From: Puniceicoccaceae bacterium K14
Lineage (GTDB): Bacteria > Verrucomicrobiota > Verrucomicrobiia > Opitutales > Opitutaceae
DNA length: 64,000 bases
Assembly: GCA_022538095.1 (NCBI GenBank)
Contig: JAKYXN010000002.1
Coordinates: 96,661-160,660 of the forward strand
Reading direction: 5' to 3'
Shown here: in pieces, positions 37,806 to 46,839 of the stretch
How positions within the stretch are numbered: position 1 is the first letter of the stretch
How the letters are laid out: the number at the start of each line of letters is the position of its first letter
Translations under genes and position numbers: made by a program
The notes under the pieces: model-generated
What the model saw: the letters and a program-made list of their open reading frames with translations, nothing else
Databases searched by the model: none
Told to the model about the DNA's origin: nothing

Positions 37806-39148
37806 ACCAGTTCGATTTAGCTTTTGAAGACGAAACGCTCACGGTTTCGCAATACACAAGCAGGATTAAGGGAATGCTTGAGAACGGAATTCCACCTTCG
37901 TGGGTTAAGGGGGAGATATCGAACCTCAGGAGGCAGGCGAGTGGGCATATATATTTTTCAATAAAGGATGCGAATAGTCAGCTTCCTGCTGTAATGTTTC
38001 GCGCGAACGCTTCTCGATTGGGTTTTGAGGTTGATAATGGAATGGAGGTCACTGCATTTGGAGAGATTAGCGTGTATGAGCCGCATGGGCGTTACCAGTT
38101 TCTCGTGCGCACTATGGAGGAAAGTGGAGCGGGCCGCCTCCATAGAGAATTTGAGCTATTAAAGAATAAGCTTAAAAGGGAAGGTCTGTTTGAGGTTTCA
38201 AGGAAGCAAGCGCTGCCTGAATTGCCATTGCGCATTGGCTTTGTGACTTCGCCAACGGGAGCGGCGATTCAGGATTTTATCAGAATTCTAAAACGAAGAG
38301 ATTGGCTCGGCCACCTCGTCGTTTTACCAGCAAAAGTACAAGGAGACGGAGCGGCGAAAGAGATTGTGTCTGCTATAGAGTATGCGGATAAAAAACTCAG
38401 CCTCGATTTACTTGTCATTGGGCGAGGAGGCGGAAGCTTAGAGGATTTGTGGTGCTTTAACGAAGAAACTGTGGCTCGAGCTGTCTCTGCATGCAAGATT
38501 CCAACGATCTCTGCCGTGGGGCATGAGATTGATTTTGCGCTGTCTGATTTTGTGGCAGATTTGCGTGCGGAAACACCTTCTGCAGCTGCAGAATTGATAA
38601 CGAGTGCCGCTTTAGGTTCGATGGAACGGGTTCGTTCTGCTGGAGAGAGTTTGAATGATTTATTTGTTCGGAGGACGTCTGATCTAAAATCTGAATTGAG
38701 GTTGTTAAAGGAGCAGCTTTCGCGATTGAGCCCGGAGCAGAGAATAGAGAACTTGTATTTGAAATTGGATGACTACGCGAATCGAATTGGCACAGCTGCT
38801 GTGGGTTCTTTCAACGAATCGCTTCGAAGATACAGTCGTTTAGAGAACGAGTTCTCACGCTTAAGACCCGATTTGAGCTTGGGGATTCTGAGACAGGCTC
38901 TAAGCAATAGGAAAGATCGATTAGAGAATGGCTATGCCCAAGCCCTAGAGAAGCAGTCGGTAAAACTTGAAACGCTTTCGGCTAGGCTCGAAGTGCTTCA
39001 TCCGCATGCGACTCTAAAGCGAGGCTACGCGATGCTGTCGGATGAAAAAGACGGGTTGGTGATGAGCAAAAAGCAGATTGTGCCTGGGAGCCGACTTAAA
39101 GCTAGGTTGCAAGATGGGGAAGTTTGGTTGAAGGCTCAGGATTCCTGA
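37802..39148 (+). CDS. xseA: Exodeoxyribonuclease VII large subunit
   Basis: 448 residues, the usual length. An N-terminal OB-fold domain (SWVKGEISNLRRQASGHIYF, SIKDANSQLPAVMF) and a catalytic domain with IGFVTSPTGAAIQDFIRIL, IGRGGGSLEDLWCFNEE and AVGHEIDFALSDFVADLRA are followed by a coiled-coil region. It degrades single-stranded DNA together with XseB, which is not found next to it here. Confidence 0.96.
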   Translation: MNQFDLAFEDETLTVSQYTSRIKGMLENGIPPSWVKGEISNLRRQASGHIYFSIKDANSQLPAVMFRANASRLGFEVDNGMEVTAFGEISVYEPHGRYQFLVRTMEESGAGRLHREFELLKNKLKREGLFEVSRKQALPELPLRIGFVTSPTGAAIQDFIRILKRRDWLGHLVVLPAKVQGDGAAKEIVSAIEYADKKLSLDLLVIGRGGGSLEDLWCFNEETVARAVSACKIPTISAVGHEIDFALSDFVADLRAETPSAAAELITSAALGSMERVRSAGESLNDLFVRRTSDLKSELRLLKEQLSRLSPEQRIENLYLKLDDYANRIGTAAVGSFNESLRRYSRLENEFSRLRPDLSLGILRQALSNRKDRLENGYAQALEKQSVKLETLSARLEVLHPHATLKRGYAMLSDEKDGLVMSKKQIVPGSRLKARLQDGEVWLKAQDS

Positions 39149-39160
39149 GAACTGGGATTT

Positions 39161-39565
39161 CTAAGCGGCCCCGAGGTCCTCTTGCTCGAGAATATTGCGA
39201 GCCATAGGGATATTTGAAACTTTTAAGATCAGCTTCGCTGAACTTTTGTTCTCGGTGGTTGTAGCGTAAACATAGTCGATGTTTATGTTGGACCGTGCAA
39301 GTGTCTGTGCGATGCTGGAGAGTCGCCCTTGGCTGTCTTGAAGCTTAATAGAGAAGACTTCTGCTTGAGATGTTTTATATCCTAAATTTTTCAGAACTTT
39401 AAGTGCGGTATCTGGCTTGCTGCAGATGAAACGCATTTCGTCTCCGATAGTTGAGATAGCCTGTATGTGAATGTTGTTTTCGGTGAGAAGCTCGCTGATT
39501 TCAGCGAGTTGTCCGAGTTTATTCTCAATTGATACAGATATCTGGGTTTCGGTTTCAAAGTTCAT
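39161..39565 (-). CDS. Tandem ACT-domain protein
   Basis: 134 residues forming two ACT units: VSIENKLGQLAEISELLTEN (residues 9-28) and IKLQDSQGRLSSIAQTLARS (about 74-93). There is no enzymatic domain. Proteins like this bind amino acids and regulate partner enzymes; the ligand is unknown. It converges with xseA and lies downstream of a terminator, so it has its own promoter. Confidence 0.88.
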   Translation of the reverse strand: MNFETETQISVSIENKLGQLAEISELLTENNIHIQAISTIGDEMRFICSKPDTALKVLKNLGYKTSQAEVFSIKLQDSQGRLSSIAQTLARSNINIDYVYATTTENKSSAKLILKVSNIPMARNILEQEDLGAA

Positions 39566-39601
39566 TTTAGAAGGTTCACTTGCTTATGGGTTAAAAAAAC
39601 A

Positions 39602-39625
39602 AAACCGAGACTTTCATCTCGGTTT
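39602..39625 (-). terminator. Intrinsic terminator
   Basis: A nine-pair stem AAACCGAGA / TCTCGGTTT (39602-39610 and 39617-39625). On the minus strand it is followed by TGTTTTTTT. It ends a leftward transcript coming from the small gene at 39657-39848. Confidence 0.85.
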
Positions 39626-39656
39626 GTGGGATTTCGGAATTCTTTCCGCGTTTGCG

Positions 39657-39848
39657 TTAACGAGTCAAGCAGGTAGCGCTGGTACCATGTTGCTTACGAA
39701 AGTACGGTGCGACCTTTTCGTTGGCTATTGCACTTGTCATCATTGGACGTACGAACTGTACGCTCACACTTGAGCTCGAGTCATTTCGGACGCTTGTGGA
39801 AAAAACCTTTAATGGGGGGTTGAAGCTTTGACGCTTGGTTGTGTTCAT
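39657..39848 (-). CDS. Small basic hypothetical protein with its own terminator
   Basis: 63 residues, basic and Ser/Thr-rich (VFSTSVRNDSSSSVSVQF, then FRKQHGTSATCLTR). No family recognised. Support comes from context: the frame begins after an AT-rich leader (ATATCAAAAAATG) like other genes in this genome and stops about 30 bases before a strong leftward terminator. If not coding, the terminator implies a small RNA here. Confidence 0.5.
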   Translation of the reverse strand: MNTTKRQSFNPPLKVFSTSVRNDSSSSVSVQFVRPMMTSAIANEKVAPYFRKQHGTSATCLTR

Positions 39849-40112
39849 TTTTTGATATTAGCAAATAAGAGTGAAATACGAGATTCGTTTGTAAGATAAA
39901 ACGAGTTGTAGAAAGTTATCAATAACAACGGTGTTTTACGAGCAATTCCTTAACTTTTGATGCAAATTTAATTAATGAAATGCTAAAATTAGTACTGAAA
40001 ATTTGATATCGGGAATTCTCGTCTGAATAATGCCAAGCGGATCGAATAATTGTTGAATCTATTTGGGGTATTCGTTTCGTATAACCCTGATAGAAATCCG
40101 TTTCAGATCATC

Positions 40113-40595
40113 ATGAACAAAAAATCAGCGATATTTTTGGGTTTTAGCCTAGTGACCTCTTTGCTCGTTGGAGGATGTTATTCTAATAACTATTCTTCAA
40201 ATTATCCACGTTCATCGGTAGGGACTGTTCAATCGGTTTCCAAAGGCACTGTTTTGGATGTGAGGCACGTGAATATAGAAGGGCGAGCAAGCCTAGTTGG
40301 CTATAATTCTGGCACTATTTTAGGTGCGGCAGTTGGACAAAGCGCTGGGAGCGGAACAGGTCGTGTGATCGCTGCAGCTGGAGGAGCCGTCGTTGGTGGT
40401 CTCGTTGGACTTCAAGTTGAGAAGGCTGTCACTGGCGATATTGGGCAAGAGATGACAATTGAGCTGGAAGACGGAACGATTATGGTTGTCGTGCACAAGG
40501 GAAAATATCCCGAATTTATAGAAGGGGACCAAGTCGAGGTTTTGGAAACGCCTAGGGGGCAAGCCCAGGTAAGACACGATATGTACGAAAGCTAA
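40113..40595 (+). CDS. Glycine-zipper outer-membrane lipoprotein (17-kDa antigen/SlyB-like)
   Basis: 160 residues from the ATG at 40113, chosen because it opens a lipoprotein signal with lipobox LVGGC. A glycine-zipper segment (AAVGQSAGSGTGRVIAAAGG, then AVVGGLVGLQ) and a C-terminal beta region (ELEDGTIMVVVHKG) follow, as in the Rickettsia 17-kDa antigen family. It probably stabilises the envelope. The frame extends back to 40050 without a plausible signal. Confidence 0.88.
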   Translation: MNKKSAIFLGFSLVTSLLVGGCYSNNYSSNYPRSSVGTVQSVSKGTVLDVRHVNIEGRASLVGYNSGTILGAAVGQSAGSGTGRVIAAAGGAVVGGLVGLQVEKAVTGDIGQEMTIELEDGTIMVVVHKGKYPEFIEGDQVEVLETPRGQAQVRHDMYES

Positions 40596-40597
40596 CT

Positions 40598-42331
40598 CTA
40601 GTTGTTGGCAGTTAACTTTTCGACGCTTTCTTGAAGTCCGCCGGGGCGATTTTGTGAAAGCCATAAGTCTCGAAAGCGAGATACTATTGTAGTTAAAGAT
40701 ATTTTACGTGGAGTGTCTCCTTGGATAAGCGAGATGCCTTTTTTGCAGGCGAAATCTAATAGGTCTAAGCAGAGATCAATTTGTTGTTGGTAAAGCGGGC
40801 TTGAGAGTTTTGCGGAAATACAGCGTATGGAGTCAATTTCCTGTTGAGCCTTGGAAAACTCGTCTTTGGGTATTTCTTGCAGGATTTTTTGGCATTTTTC
40901 GATGCTGCCAAATAATATCAAATTTAGTGGGCTGGCGTTGTGTGGCTTTAGTTCGAAAAGATCTGGAAGTTTTCCAAGCTGGCTTAGGATTTCTGCCATC
41001 TTAGGCTCCGAACTTATATGTGCGACTATTTGTTGGGTGGCAGCCTCGCTGGCCATTGATGAATTCCACGAGAGGGCTGCCGCACGAGCGATTGCGGGTA
41101 AGCTAACACTTGTGGGATGGTGGTGGCCGTCGTCTCCCCAATCAGTTAGTAGGAATCCTTTTGAATCGTGCTTGATTGCTTGGGCGATTGCGTCTTCCAC
41201 GTTGAGTTTCGCGTTTTCGTATCTGCCCCCGATTGTGTTCCACGTTGAGGTTCCCGGGCAGACTAGGTAGGGGATGCCGGATTGGTTAAAGGTGTTGCAC
41301 TGTTCATCGAATGGATGGTCGCATTCGTATCCCCAAACCAGGCCAATTCCGTCCTTTGGCAGCGAAGGGACGAGTTCGGGAGATTCTAGAATTATATCTC
41401 CCCAGTATTGAATTGTGAAGCCTTTGCCTTTCGCTAGATCATTGAGACTGAGTAGAAAGTCTAGATACACTTTTCGTTTGCTCGATTCGGCGATAATGCC
41501 GGAGCTCCAACCTAGTCCGAGTTCCCAAGTCTCGTCGCAGCCGATATTGATCTGAGAACTGGAAAAATTGGGCAACAGCTCACCATAGAGTGATTCGACG
41601 AAATTCAACGAATCCTGATTTGGCTTGAGTGTACCACCGTGGTCGAGCTTTCCTTTCAGTGGGTGTTCGTATCCGTTCGGGCATTCTGCTAGATATTTAT
41701 ACTCGTCGTAGCGGAGCCAACGTTCCAGGTGGCCAAAGGAGTTTTGATTGGGTACTAATTCTATAAATCGTTCTTTGCAATACGTATCGATAGTTTGAAT
41801 ATCGTGTGCATCGTAAGGAGATGAATCTTGCCACACTTGTTGGTGGCCTTTGTAGGCAAATGTGTGTTCCGTATAGAGTTGTAGTTGGTTGTATCTAAGC
41901 GAAGAGAGCTTATCGATGAGTTCGAGCAAAGCCTCGATTTTAGGGACCTTGCAGCGGCTGATGTCTAGCATGTAACCTCGAGTGTCTAATTCGGGCCAAT
42001 CCTTAACAAAAATCGCCGGGAAATTCTCTTTGTGCGAATTTTGTATCCAATTGATTAAACTTAGGCCGTAAAAAGTTCCTACTTCATTTTTGGCAGTCAG
42101 TATCAGTTTGTCCGTTTCTGTTTTGATCGAGTACCCTTGTTCGTGGGAATACGTTGGATCTATCGTAGAAACGATGAGAGTGCCTTCGCCACTTTCTTGG
42201 TATCCCAATTCAACAGCGCGGCTTTTTAATCGAGCGCTCGCTTTAAAATCAAATACTAGCCTTAGATTGGGCGCTGGAAACACTTTGCTATAATCGAGCG
42301 AAAGTGACTGAGGCTTTAGGAGAACGGGCAT
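40598..42331 (-). CDS. GH20-type beta-N-acetylhexosaminidase
   Basis: 577 residues. A GH20b-like N-terminal domain leads into the barrel at DTRGYMLDISRCKVP. The catalytic Asp266-Glu267 pair is in NIGCDETWELG, and the expected barrel strands (ELVPNQNSFGHLERWL, GIGLVWGYE, FLLTDWGDDGHHHP) follow. No signal peptide is present, so it probably acts in the cytoplasm on imported or recycled GlcNAc/GalNAc-containing material. It is the last gene of a leftward trio with the HAD phosphatase and TruC. Confidence 0.9.
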   Translation of the reverse strand: MPVLLKPQSLSLDYSKVFPAPNLRLVFDFKASARLKSRAVELGYQESGEGTLIVSTIDPTYSHEQGYSIKTETDKLILTAKNEVGTFYGLSLINWIQNSHKENFPAIFVKDWPELDTRGYMLDISRCKVPKIEALLELIDKLSSLRYNQLQLYTEHTFAYKGHQQVWQDSSPYDAHDIQTIDTYCKERFIELVPNQNSFGHLERWLRYDEYKYLAECPNGYEHPLKGKLDHGGTLKPNQDSLNFVESLYGELLPNFSSSQINIGCDETWELGLGWSSGIIAESSKRKVYLDFLLSLNDLAKGKGFTIQYWGDIILESPELVPSLPKDGIGLVWGYECDHPFDEQCNTFNQSGIPYLVCPGTSTWNTIGGRYENAKLNVEDAIAQAIKHDSKGFLLTDWGDDGHHHPTSVSLPAIARAAALSWNSSMASEAATQQIVAHISSEPKMAEILSQLGKLPDLFELKPHNASPLNLILFGSIEKCQKILQEIPKDEFSKAQQEIDSIRCISAKLSSPLYQQQIDLCLDLLDFACKKGISLIQGDTPRKISLTTIVSRFRDLWLSQNRPGGLQESVEKLTANN

Positions 42332-42345
42332 TTTAGCGATTCCGT

Positions 42346-43050
42346 TTACCCAATCTTTTCCAACAGAGGTGGAAGTTCTTCGATTGAATCTAATTGGTGG
42401 AAAAAGGAGTTTGGGGCTGGAGGGGAATCGACACGTTCATGAATCCATGTGGTCGCGTACGGGATATGTACTCCGTATCCACCAAGATCTAATACTGGCA
42501 AAATATCGGATTTTAGAGAGTTACCCACCATCAAGAATTGTTTTGGGTCGATGGAATGTCTTTGTAGTATTCTAGCGTAGGAACTCGATGTTTTTTCCGA
42601 CACAATTTCAGTTGCTTCGAAGCATTGCGCTAGTCCAGATCGAGCTATTTTGCGTTCTTGGTCACGGAGGTCGCCTTTGGTTATGAGTATGAGGCGGTAG
42701 CTTTCTGACAGCTGCTGTACGATGCTCGGGACATGGCCAAGGAGCTCGACCGGGTGATCTAGCATTTCTTTGCATCTTTCAATGATCCGTTTGATTTCGT
42801 CGACGTCGATTTTGCCTTCAGTGAGTTTTATAGCTGTTTCGATGCTGGAAAGAGTGAAGCTTTTAATCCCGTAGCCGTACAAATTGAGGTTTTTCATCTC
42901 AATGTCGAAAAGTTGTTTCTCGACGGTTTTAGTGTCGTGGTAGTCGGAGAGAATATCACAGAATATCTTGTGATGTGTTTCGAAGATATTCTCGTTGTGC
43001 CAAAGAGTGTCGTCAGCGTCTAGTCCTATCGTTGTTATGGATTGGCTCAT
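42346..43050 (-). CDS. HAD-superfamily hydrolase
   Basis: 234 residues. Motif I GLDADDTLWHNEN has the nucleophile Asp, motif II is LILITKGD, and MVGNSLKSDILPVLDLGGYG holds the motif III/IV acids. It is a soluble phosphatase of unknown substrate. Its start lies within the end of the upstream TruC gene (38-base overlap), and it ends 14 bases before the GH20 gene. Confidence 0.9.
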   Translation of the reverse strand: MSQSITTIGLDADDTLWHNENIFETHHKIFCDILSDYHDTKTVEKQLFDIEMKNLNLYGYGIKSFTLSSIETAIKLTEGKIDVDEIKRIIERCKEMLDHPVELLGHVPSIVQQLSESYRLILITKGDLRDQERKIARSGLAQCFEATEIVSEKTSSSYARILQRHSIDPKQFLMVGNSLKSDILPVLDLGGYGVHIPYATTWIHERVDSPPAPNSFFHQLDSIEELPPLLEKIG

Positions 43051-43783
43051 TGTTCAGTTGTAAATGCTCGAGAGCGGCCTTCATTTCGCCCTCCAATTTT
43101 GATTTTATATGTATTCGTTCTTTGGAGAAAGGATGTTCAAATTCGATTTGAGAGGCGTGTAGCATCAATCGAATAAAACCATAGGTGTTACGGAAGCGTT
43201 TATTCAGTTTATTGTCTCCATGTCGAGTGTCGCCAACAATGGGGCTGTTGATATGGACCATGTGTCGCCGCAATTGGTGACGTCTGCCGGTCTTTGGATG
43301 GAGTTGCACCAGAGAAAAGCGACTCGTCGGATATCGCTCGGTTGGCTGAGGAAGCTCGCTGCGGTCGAGTGTTTTGAAATGTGTCTCAGCTTCCTGTGAA
43401 TCTTCCTTTTTATTTGGGCCTTTGAAATCGTTTAAAATCCGCAATGGATGCTCAATGATTCCTTCCATTGGCGCAAAACCTCTAACAATCGCGAGATAGG
43501 TTTTTCCGATTTCGCACGACTCAAACTTTCGCTTGAGTTGGATCATCGCATCGGGGGTTGTGGCGAAGAGAAGGATTCCGGAGGTTGGCTTATCGATTCG
43601 GTGAACTGGATAGACGAGGCGGTTCAACATATCTCGAAGCATTTGCAGAGCGAATATTTCCTCTTGGGCGGCGATATTGCTGCGATGAACGAGTAGTCCC
43701 GAAGGCTTGTTGATGGCTATATAGTGTTCGTCTTGGAAAAGAATTTCTAAGGATTCGCCTTTGTCGATCGGGCCGTCATACAT
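43013..43783 (-). CDS. truC: tRNA pseudouridine synthase C
   Basis: 256 residues of the RluA family. VHRIDKPTSGILLFA contains the catalytic Asp. AINKPSGLLVHRS, GRRHQLRRHMVHINSPIVGD and RLMLHASQIEFEHPF match TruC, which modifies position 65 of certain tRNAs. No S4 RNA-binding domain precedes it, as expected for TruC. It heads the leftward trio. Confidence 0.88.
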   Translation of the reverse strand: MYDGPIDKGESLEILFQDEHYIAINKPSGLLVHRSNIAAQEEIFALQMLRDMLNRLVYPVHRIDKPTSGILLFATTPDAMIQLKRKFESCEIGKTYLAIVRGFAPMEGIIEHPLRILNDFKGPNKKEDSQEAETHFKTLDRSELPQPTERYPTSRFSLVQLHPKTGRRHQLRRHMVHINSPIVGDTRHGDNKLNKRFRNTYGFIRLMLHASQIEFEHPFSKERIHIKSKLEGEMKAALEHLQLNNEPIHNNDRTRR

Positions 43784-43965
43784 GAGTTGAGCCGTTTTTA
43801 GGGCTGATTGAGTTCAGGTCAACTAAAGGAGATTCGAAATTGAAACTAAAATATTTTCCATAAATTCGTTGAGTCGAATTGTGTGACCTTCTAAAAGTTC
43901 GCTTTGTCTATTTCAATAGTTGGCTCTATCTATTTACTGTAATCTTTGGAATTCATAGCTGCGTC

Positions 43966-44394
43966 ATGATCAAGTTTCTTATAAAAATCGCAATCGTCGG
44001 AATCATCGCCCTTTTAGGATACAACTTCTTTTTGGGAACGGATGAGGAGAAAGAACAGGCGAAAGCTGTTTTTAAACAGGTCGGCGACTTAGGCAAATCT
44101 ATCGGAAGCTTTGTGATGTCGGAGAAAGAAAAATTTGGTGATGGGAAATACGGCGATGCGCTTGATGGAATTGGTGAAGTCATCGACAACCTAAAGCAAA
44201 AGGCAACGAATGCGGGCGAAGGGGCGACGAAGCAATTAGAAGCTCTTAAGCAGGAGAAGGCATCTTTGGAAGCGCAATATGAAAAAGTAAAAGATAGTGC
44301 TTCTGATGAAGAAATCAAAGTCCTCTACGACAAGATGAAGGGACTTTACAAGAAGACTGAAGATTTGACTAACAGCTTGGTCGAGGAGGAGTAA
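43966..44394 (+). CDS. Hypothetical protein with N-terminal membrane helix and coiled coil
   Basis: 142 residues from the ATG at 43966. A single hydrophobic helix (IKIAIVGIIALLGYNFFLG) is followed by a charged helical domain ending in coiled coil (LEALKQEKASLEAQYEKVKD). No family recognised. An earlier in-frame start at 43879 would add an unlikely segment. Confidence 0.7.
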   Translation: MIKFLIKIAIVGIIALLGYNFFLGTDEEKEQAKAVFKQVGDLGKSIGSFVMSEKEKFGDGKYGDALDGIGEVIDNLKQKATNAGEGATKQLEALKQEKASLEAQYEKVKDSASDEEIKVLYDKMKGLYKKTEDLTNSLVEEE

Positions 44395-44399
44395 GGTTT

Positions 44400-44616
44400 T
44401 AGCGATTAGAAAATCGTTCGATTTCTAAGAGGGGCCAATAAGCCAAATTTCTTCATTTGCCTTGGTGAAGCCGGGAGGGTCACCTGTGGTTTGCTGTCTG
44501 AATTGGCGCCAATCGTTCCGGAAACGATTTATTAGAGCCTCGTGCTCGTTTTCTTGTCTCTTGCAATTGGGGGAGCGTTTGAGCCGTTTAAGGGAGCAAA
44601 GCTCCTTTTTTAGTTT
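44400..44616 (+). promoter_or_regulatory. Structured leader ending in a terminator-like hairpin at the radical SAM start codon
   Basis: About 215 bases with several hairpins: TTAGAAA/TTTCTAA around 44407-44433, GGTGA/TCACC around 44463-44484, and AATCGTT/AACGATT around 44512-44532. The last, AAGGGAGC-AAA-GCTCCTTT (44590-44608), continues into a U run and ends five bases before the ATG at 44617. It could terminate the upstream gene or act as an attenuator/riboswitch. I could not match it to a known riboswitch class. Confidence 0.5.
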
Positions 44617-46023
44617 ATGGAAACGATCCCTCTACCGCCAGAATTCAAGCAAGGTAAATTAGTCAAGCGCACGGAAAGCATCTGCCCAAGTTGTTTGCAG
44701 AAAATCGACGCTGACGTATATGCGAGAGATGGGCAGGTTTGGATGGACAAGGAATGTGCTGAGCACGGTCATTTTAGCGCTTTGCTCTCAAACGATATCC
44801 AAACCTACCTCGTATCAGCGGCAGTAAAAAACAGAGGGGCATCGGGTTGCGGTTGTGAATCTGGAGGTTGTGGCGCCCCCGTTTCAAAAGATAGCGCGGT
44901 AGACAATCATAGTTGCACCTTGATGGTCGAAATCACGCAGAAATGCAATTTGACCTGTCCTACGTGTTACGCGGCCTCATCTCCTCAAAACGATGATTTT
45001 TTAAGGTTGGATAAGTATCGAGAATTATTGGATACGTTGAGGGAAAAGGAACACGGCGATGCTGATGTGTTACAGATTTCAGGTGGTGAACCTACGCTTC
45101 ATCCTGATATGTTGGAGATGGTAGACATTGCATATGAAAAAGGTTTCAAGCAGGTCTATGTGAATACAAACGGGATCAAGCTTTCGCAGCGAAAATATGC
45201 TGAAACCTTAGCAGCCTCTAAGAATCCGATTTATATTTACTTACAGTTTGATGGTTTAGATAGCAAAACCTACGCTGCTTTGCGCGGTAGCGAGAGGTTG
45301 AGTGATGTGAAACAACGAGCGTTGAAAAATTGCGAGGACTTGGGGATCGAGGCAATTCCGATCATGACTTTGACTAAGGGAATCAATGATTCGGAAGTTG
45401 AAGCATTTTTGAATGTAGCGCTTTCGTCTTCTGCGGTAAACAAAGTGATGATACAACCAGCAATGTATTCGGGGCGCTATGTGAATCCGCGTCGCTTGGA
45501 TAGGCTTACTGCTTCAGATACAATTGATCTTATTGTTGAGCAGTCAGGCGTTTTTACGAAGGAAGATTTTACGCCTATTCCTTGTGGCGACCCGAATTGT
45601 TTTCGAATGGCATTGGCGATTAGAACAGAAAGTGGTCTGGTGCCTGTTTCACGTTACTTCCCAACTTACGATCAGTGGCAAGACGAATTTGTTGCTAAGG
45701 AACTCGAGTCAGTAAGTGATACATTTGACAACGCAGAGGGGCTGTCATCAATGCTGGCTTGGTCTGTTGAGCATGGAGCGATTAGTAAGTTGGAAGAAGA
45801 TAAAATCGATGAATTATTAGAAGCGGTCGCGCTTGCTTCAATTGGGAAAGGATCAGCCGGTTGGCGAGGGCTTTTCGCTATTGGAATAAAGCCGTTTATG
45901 GACGCGTATACATACGATCAAGACAGAATAGATGATTGTTGCGCTCATATTGCATCGCAAGACGGTGAACCAATATCTTTTTGCCAATACAACGCGATTA
46001 ATCGAGCGAAGGGAGAATTGTAA
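44617..46023 (+). CDS. Cys-rich radical SAM protein (Tes/MJ0619-like)
   Basis: 468 residues. A rubredoxin-like N-terminal module (CPSC at 23-26, KECAEHGHF with Cys48) resembles tetraether lipid synthase-type proteins. A Cys-rich insert, GCGCESGGCG (Cys78, 80, 85), is followed by the radical SAM motif CNLTCPTC (110, 114, 117). SGGEPTLHPDM binds SAM, and the later IPCGDPNCF and SFCQYN with CC at 441-442 probably ligate auxiliary clusters. The reaction is unknown; lipid coupling, methylation or thiol/metalloid chemistry are all possible. It is two bases from a methyltransferase gene. Confidence 0.85.
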   Translation: METIPLPPEFKQGKLVKRTESICPSCLQKIDADVYARDGQVWMDKECAEHGHFSALLSNDIQTYLVSAAVKNRGASGCGCESGGCGAPVSKDSAVDNHSCTLMVEITQKCNLTCPTCYAASSPQNDDFLRLDKYRELLDTLREKEHGDADVLQISGGEPTLHPDMLEMVDIAYEKGFKQVYVNTNGIKLSQRKYAETLAASKNPIYIYLQFDGLDSKTYAALRGSERLSDVKQRALKNCEDLGIEAIPIMTLTKGINDSEVEAFLNVALSSSAVNKVMIQPAMYSGRYVNPRRLDRLTASDTIDLIVEQSGVFTKEDFTPIPCGDPNCFRMALAIRTESGLVPVSRYFPTYDQWQDEFVAKELESVSDTFDNAEGLSSMLAWSVEHGAISKLEEDKIDELLEAVALASIGKGSAGWRGLFAIGIKPFMDAYTYDQDRIDDCCAHIASQDGEPISFCQYNAINRAKGEL

Positions 46024-46025
46024 TT

Positions 46026-46826
46026 ATGGAATATAAAAAGGTAGAGTCTCCGTCAACCTTGTGCGGGTGTATTGGATCTTGCGCTACTGTTTATGAGCAA
46101 CCTTGGGTGCAAGAGTTGCTTGGAGAGAGTTTTCACCCGGGAGGGATGGAATTGACTCGGCGATCAATCGCTTCCCTGGGCTTGAAAAACGGATCTAGAG
46201 TTTTAGACGTTGCGAGCGGAACTGGAGTTACAGCGGAAGCATTAGCTGACAGTGGTTTCGCAGTTGTGGGTATTGATGCGAGTGAGAAGCAGGTAAGTGC
46301 TGCAACAGAGAGATTTGTGGAGAATTCGCATGTTTCTTTCCGGCATGCGAGCGCTGAAAACATACCTAATGATTTAGGAATGTTTGACGGCGTGTTTTGC
46401 GAGTGTGCCTTTAGTTTGGTGTCAGACAAAGACAAAGTTGCTGCCAATTGGGCAAGGGTATTGGCTCTTGGTGGACGTTTAGCTATAAGTGATATGGTTG
46501 TTGAGGGCGAATTGCCCGAATCCTTGAAAGGGGAAATGGGAAGTTGGGCTTGTTTGGGAGGCGCTCGTTCTCGGGAAGAATATGAGTTTTTGTTGCGGAA
46601 GGCCGGATTTATAAAAATTGAATACGTAGATGAGTCGGAGGCAGTCAAAGAGATGATTTCTATGCTGAAGAAAAAGCTGCTCGTGTATGGCCTCGGAAAT
46701 CTAACTGACATGATCAAGGACCTTGGCGTTTCTCTTCCTGATTTGTTGTTGGCTCTAAAGGATGCTGCAAGGGCGGCAAATTCGGGGGTACTTTCGTATG
46801 GACGTTTCTCTGCGAGTATTGCTTGA
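46026..46826 (+). CDS. Class I SAM-dependent methyltransferase (DVU_1556/ArsM-like)
   Basis: 266 residues. The N-terminal CGCIGSCA motif and FHPGGMELTRRSIASLGL recall the DVU_1556-type ('TrsM') methyltransferases that occur beside radical SAM proteins. The SAM site is RVLDVASGTGVTAEAL (the usual GCG is ASG) with VVGIDAS. The Cys pairs suggest thiol or metalloid binding. Two bases separate it from the radical SAM gene and 13 bases from the next gene, making a clear operon. The named-family link rests on motif memory and needs a profile search. Confidence 0.8.
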   Translation: MEYKKVESPSTLCGCIGSCATVYEQPWVQELLGESFHPGGMELTRRSIASLGLKNGSRVLDVASGTGVTAEALADSGFAVVGIDASEKQVSAATERFVENSHVSFRHASAENIPNDLGMFDGVFCECAFSLVSDKDKVAANWARVLALGGRLAISDMVVEGELPESLKGEMGSWACLGGARSREEYEFLLRKAGFIKIEYVDESEAVKEMISMLKKKLLVYGLGNLTDMIKDLGVSLPDLLLALKDAARAANSGVLSYGRFSASIA

Positions 46827-46839
46827 GCACTGATTTGCT

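Noticed and set aside
44446..44490. Possible cobalamin riboswitch (AGCCGGGAGGGTCACCTG resembles a B12 box)
   Set aside because: The box is interrupted and the upstream core (GGTG...CCGCCACTG) is absent.
44462..44662. 66-residue frame overlapping the radical SAM start
   Set aside because: Cys/Arg-rich composition, covers the leader hairpins and terminator, no start signal.
46133..46717. 194-residue antisense frame
   Set aside because: Fully inside the methyltransferase; no motif and unlikely composition.
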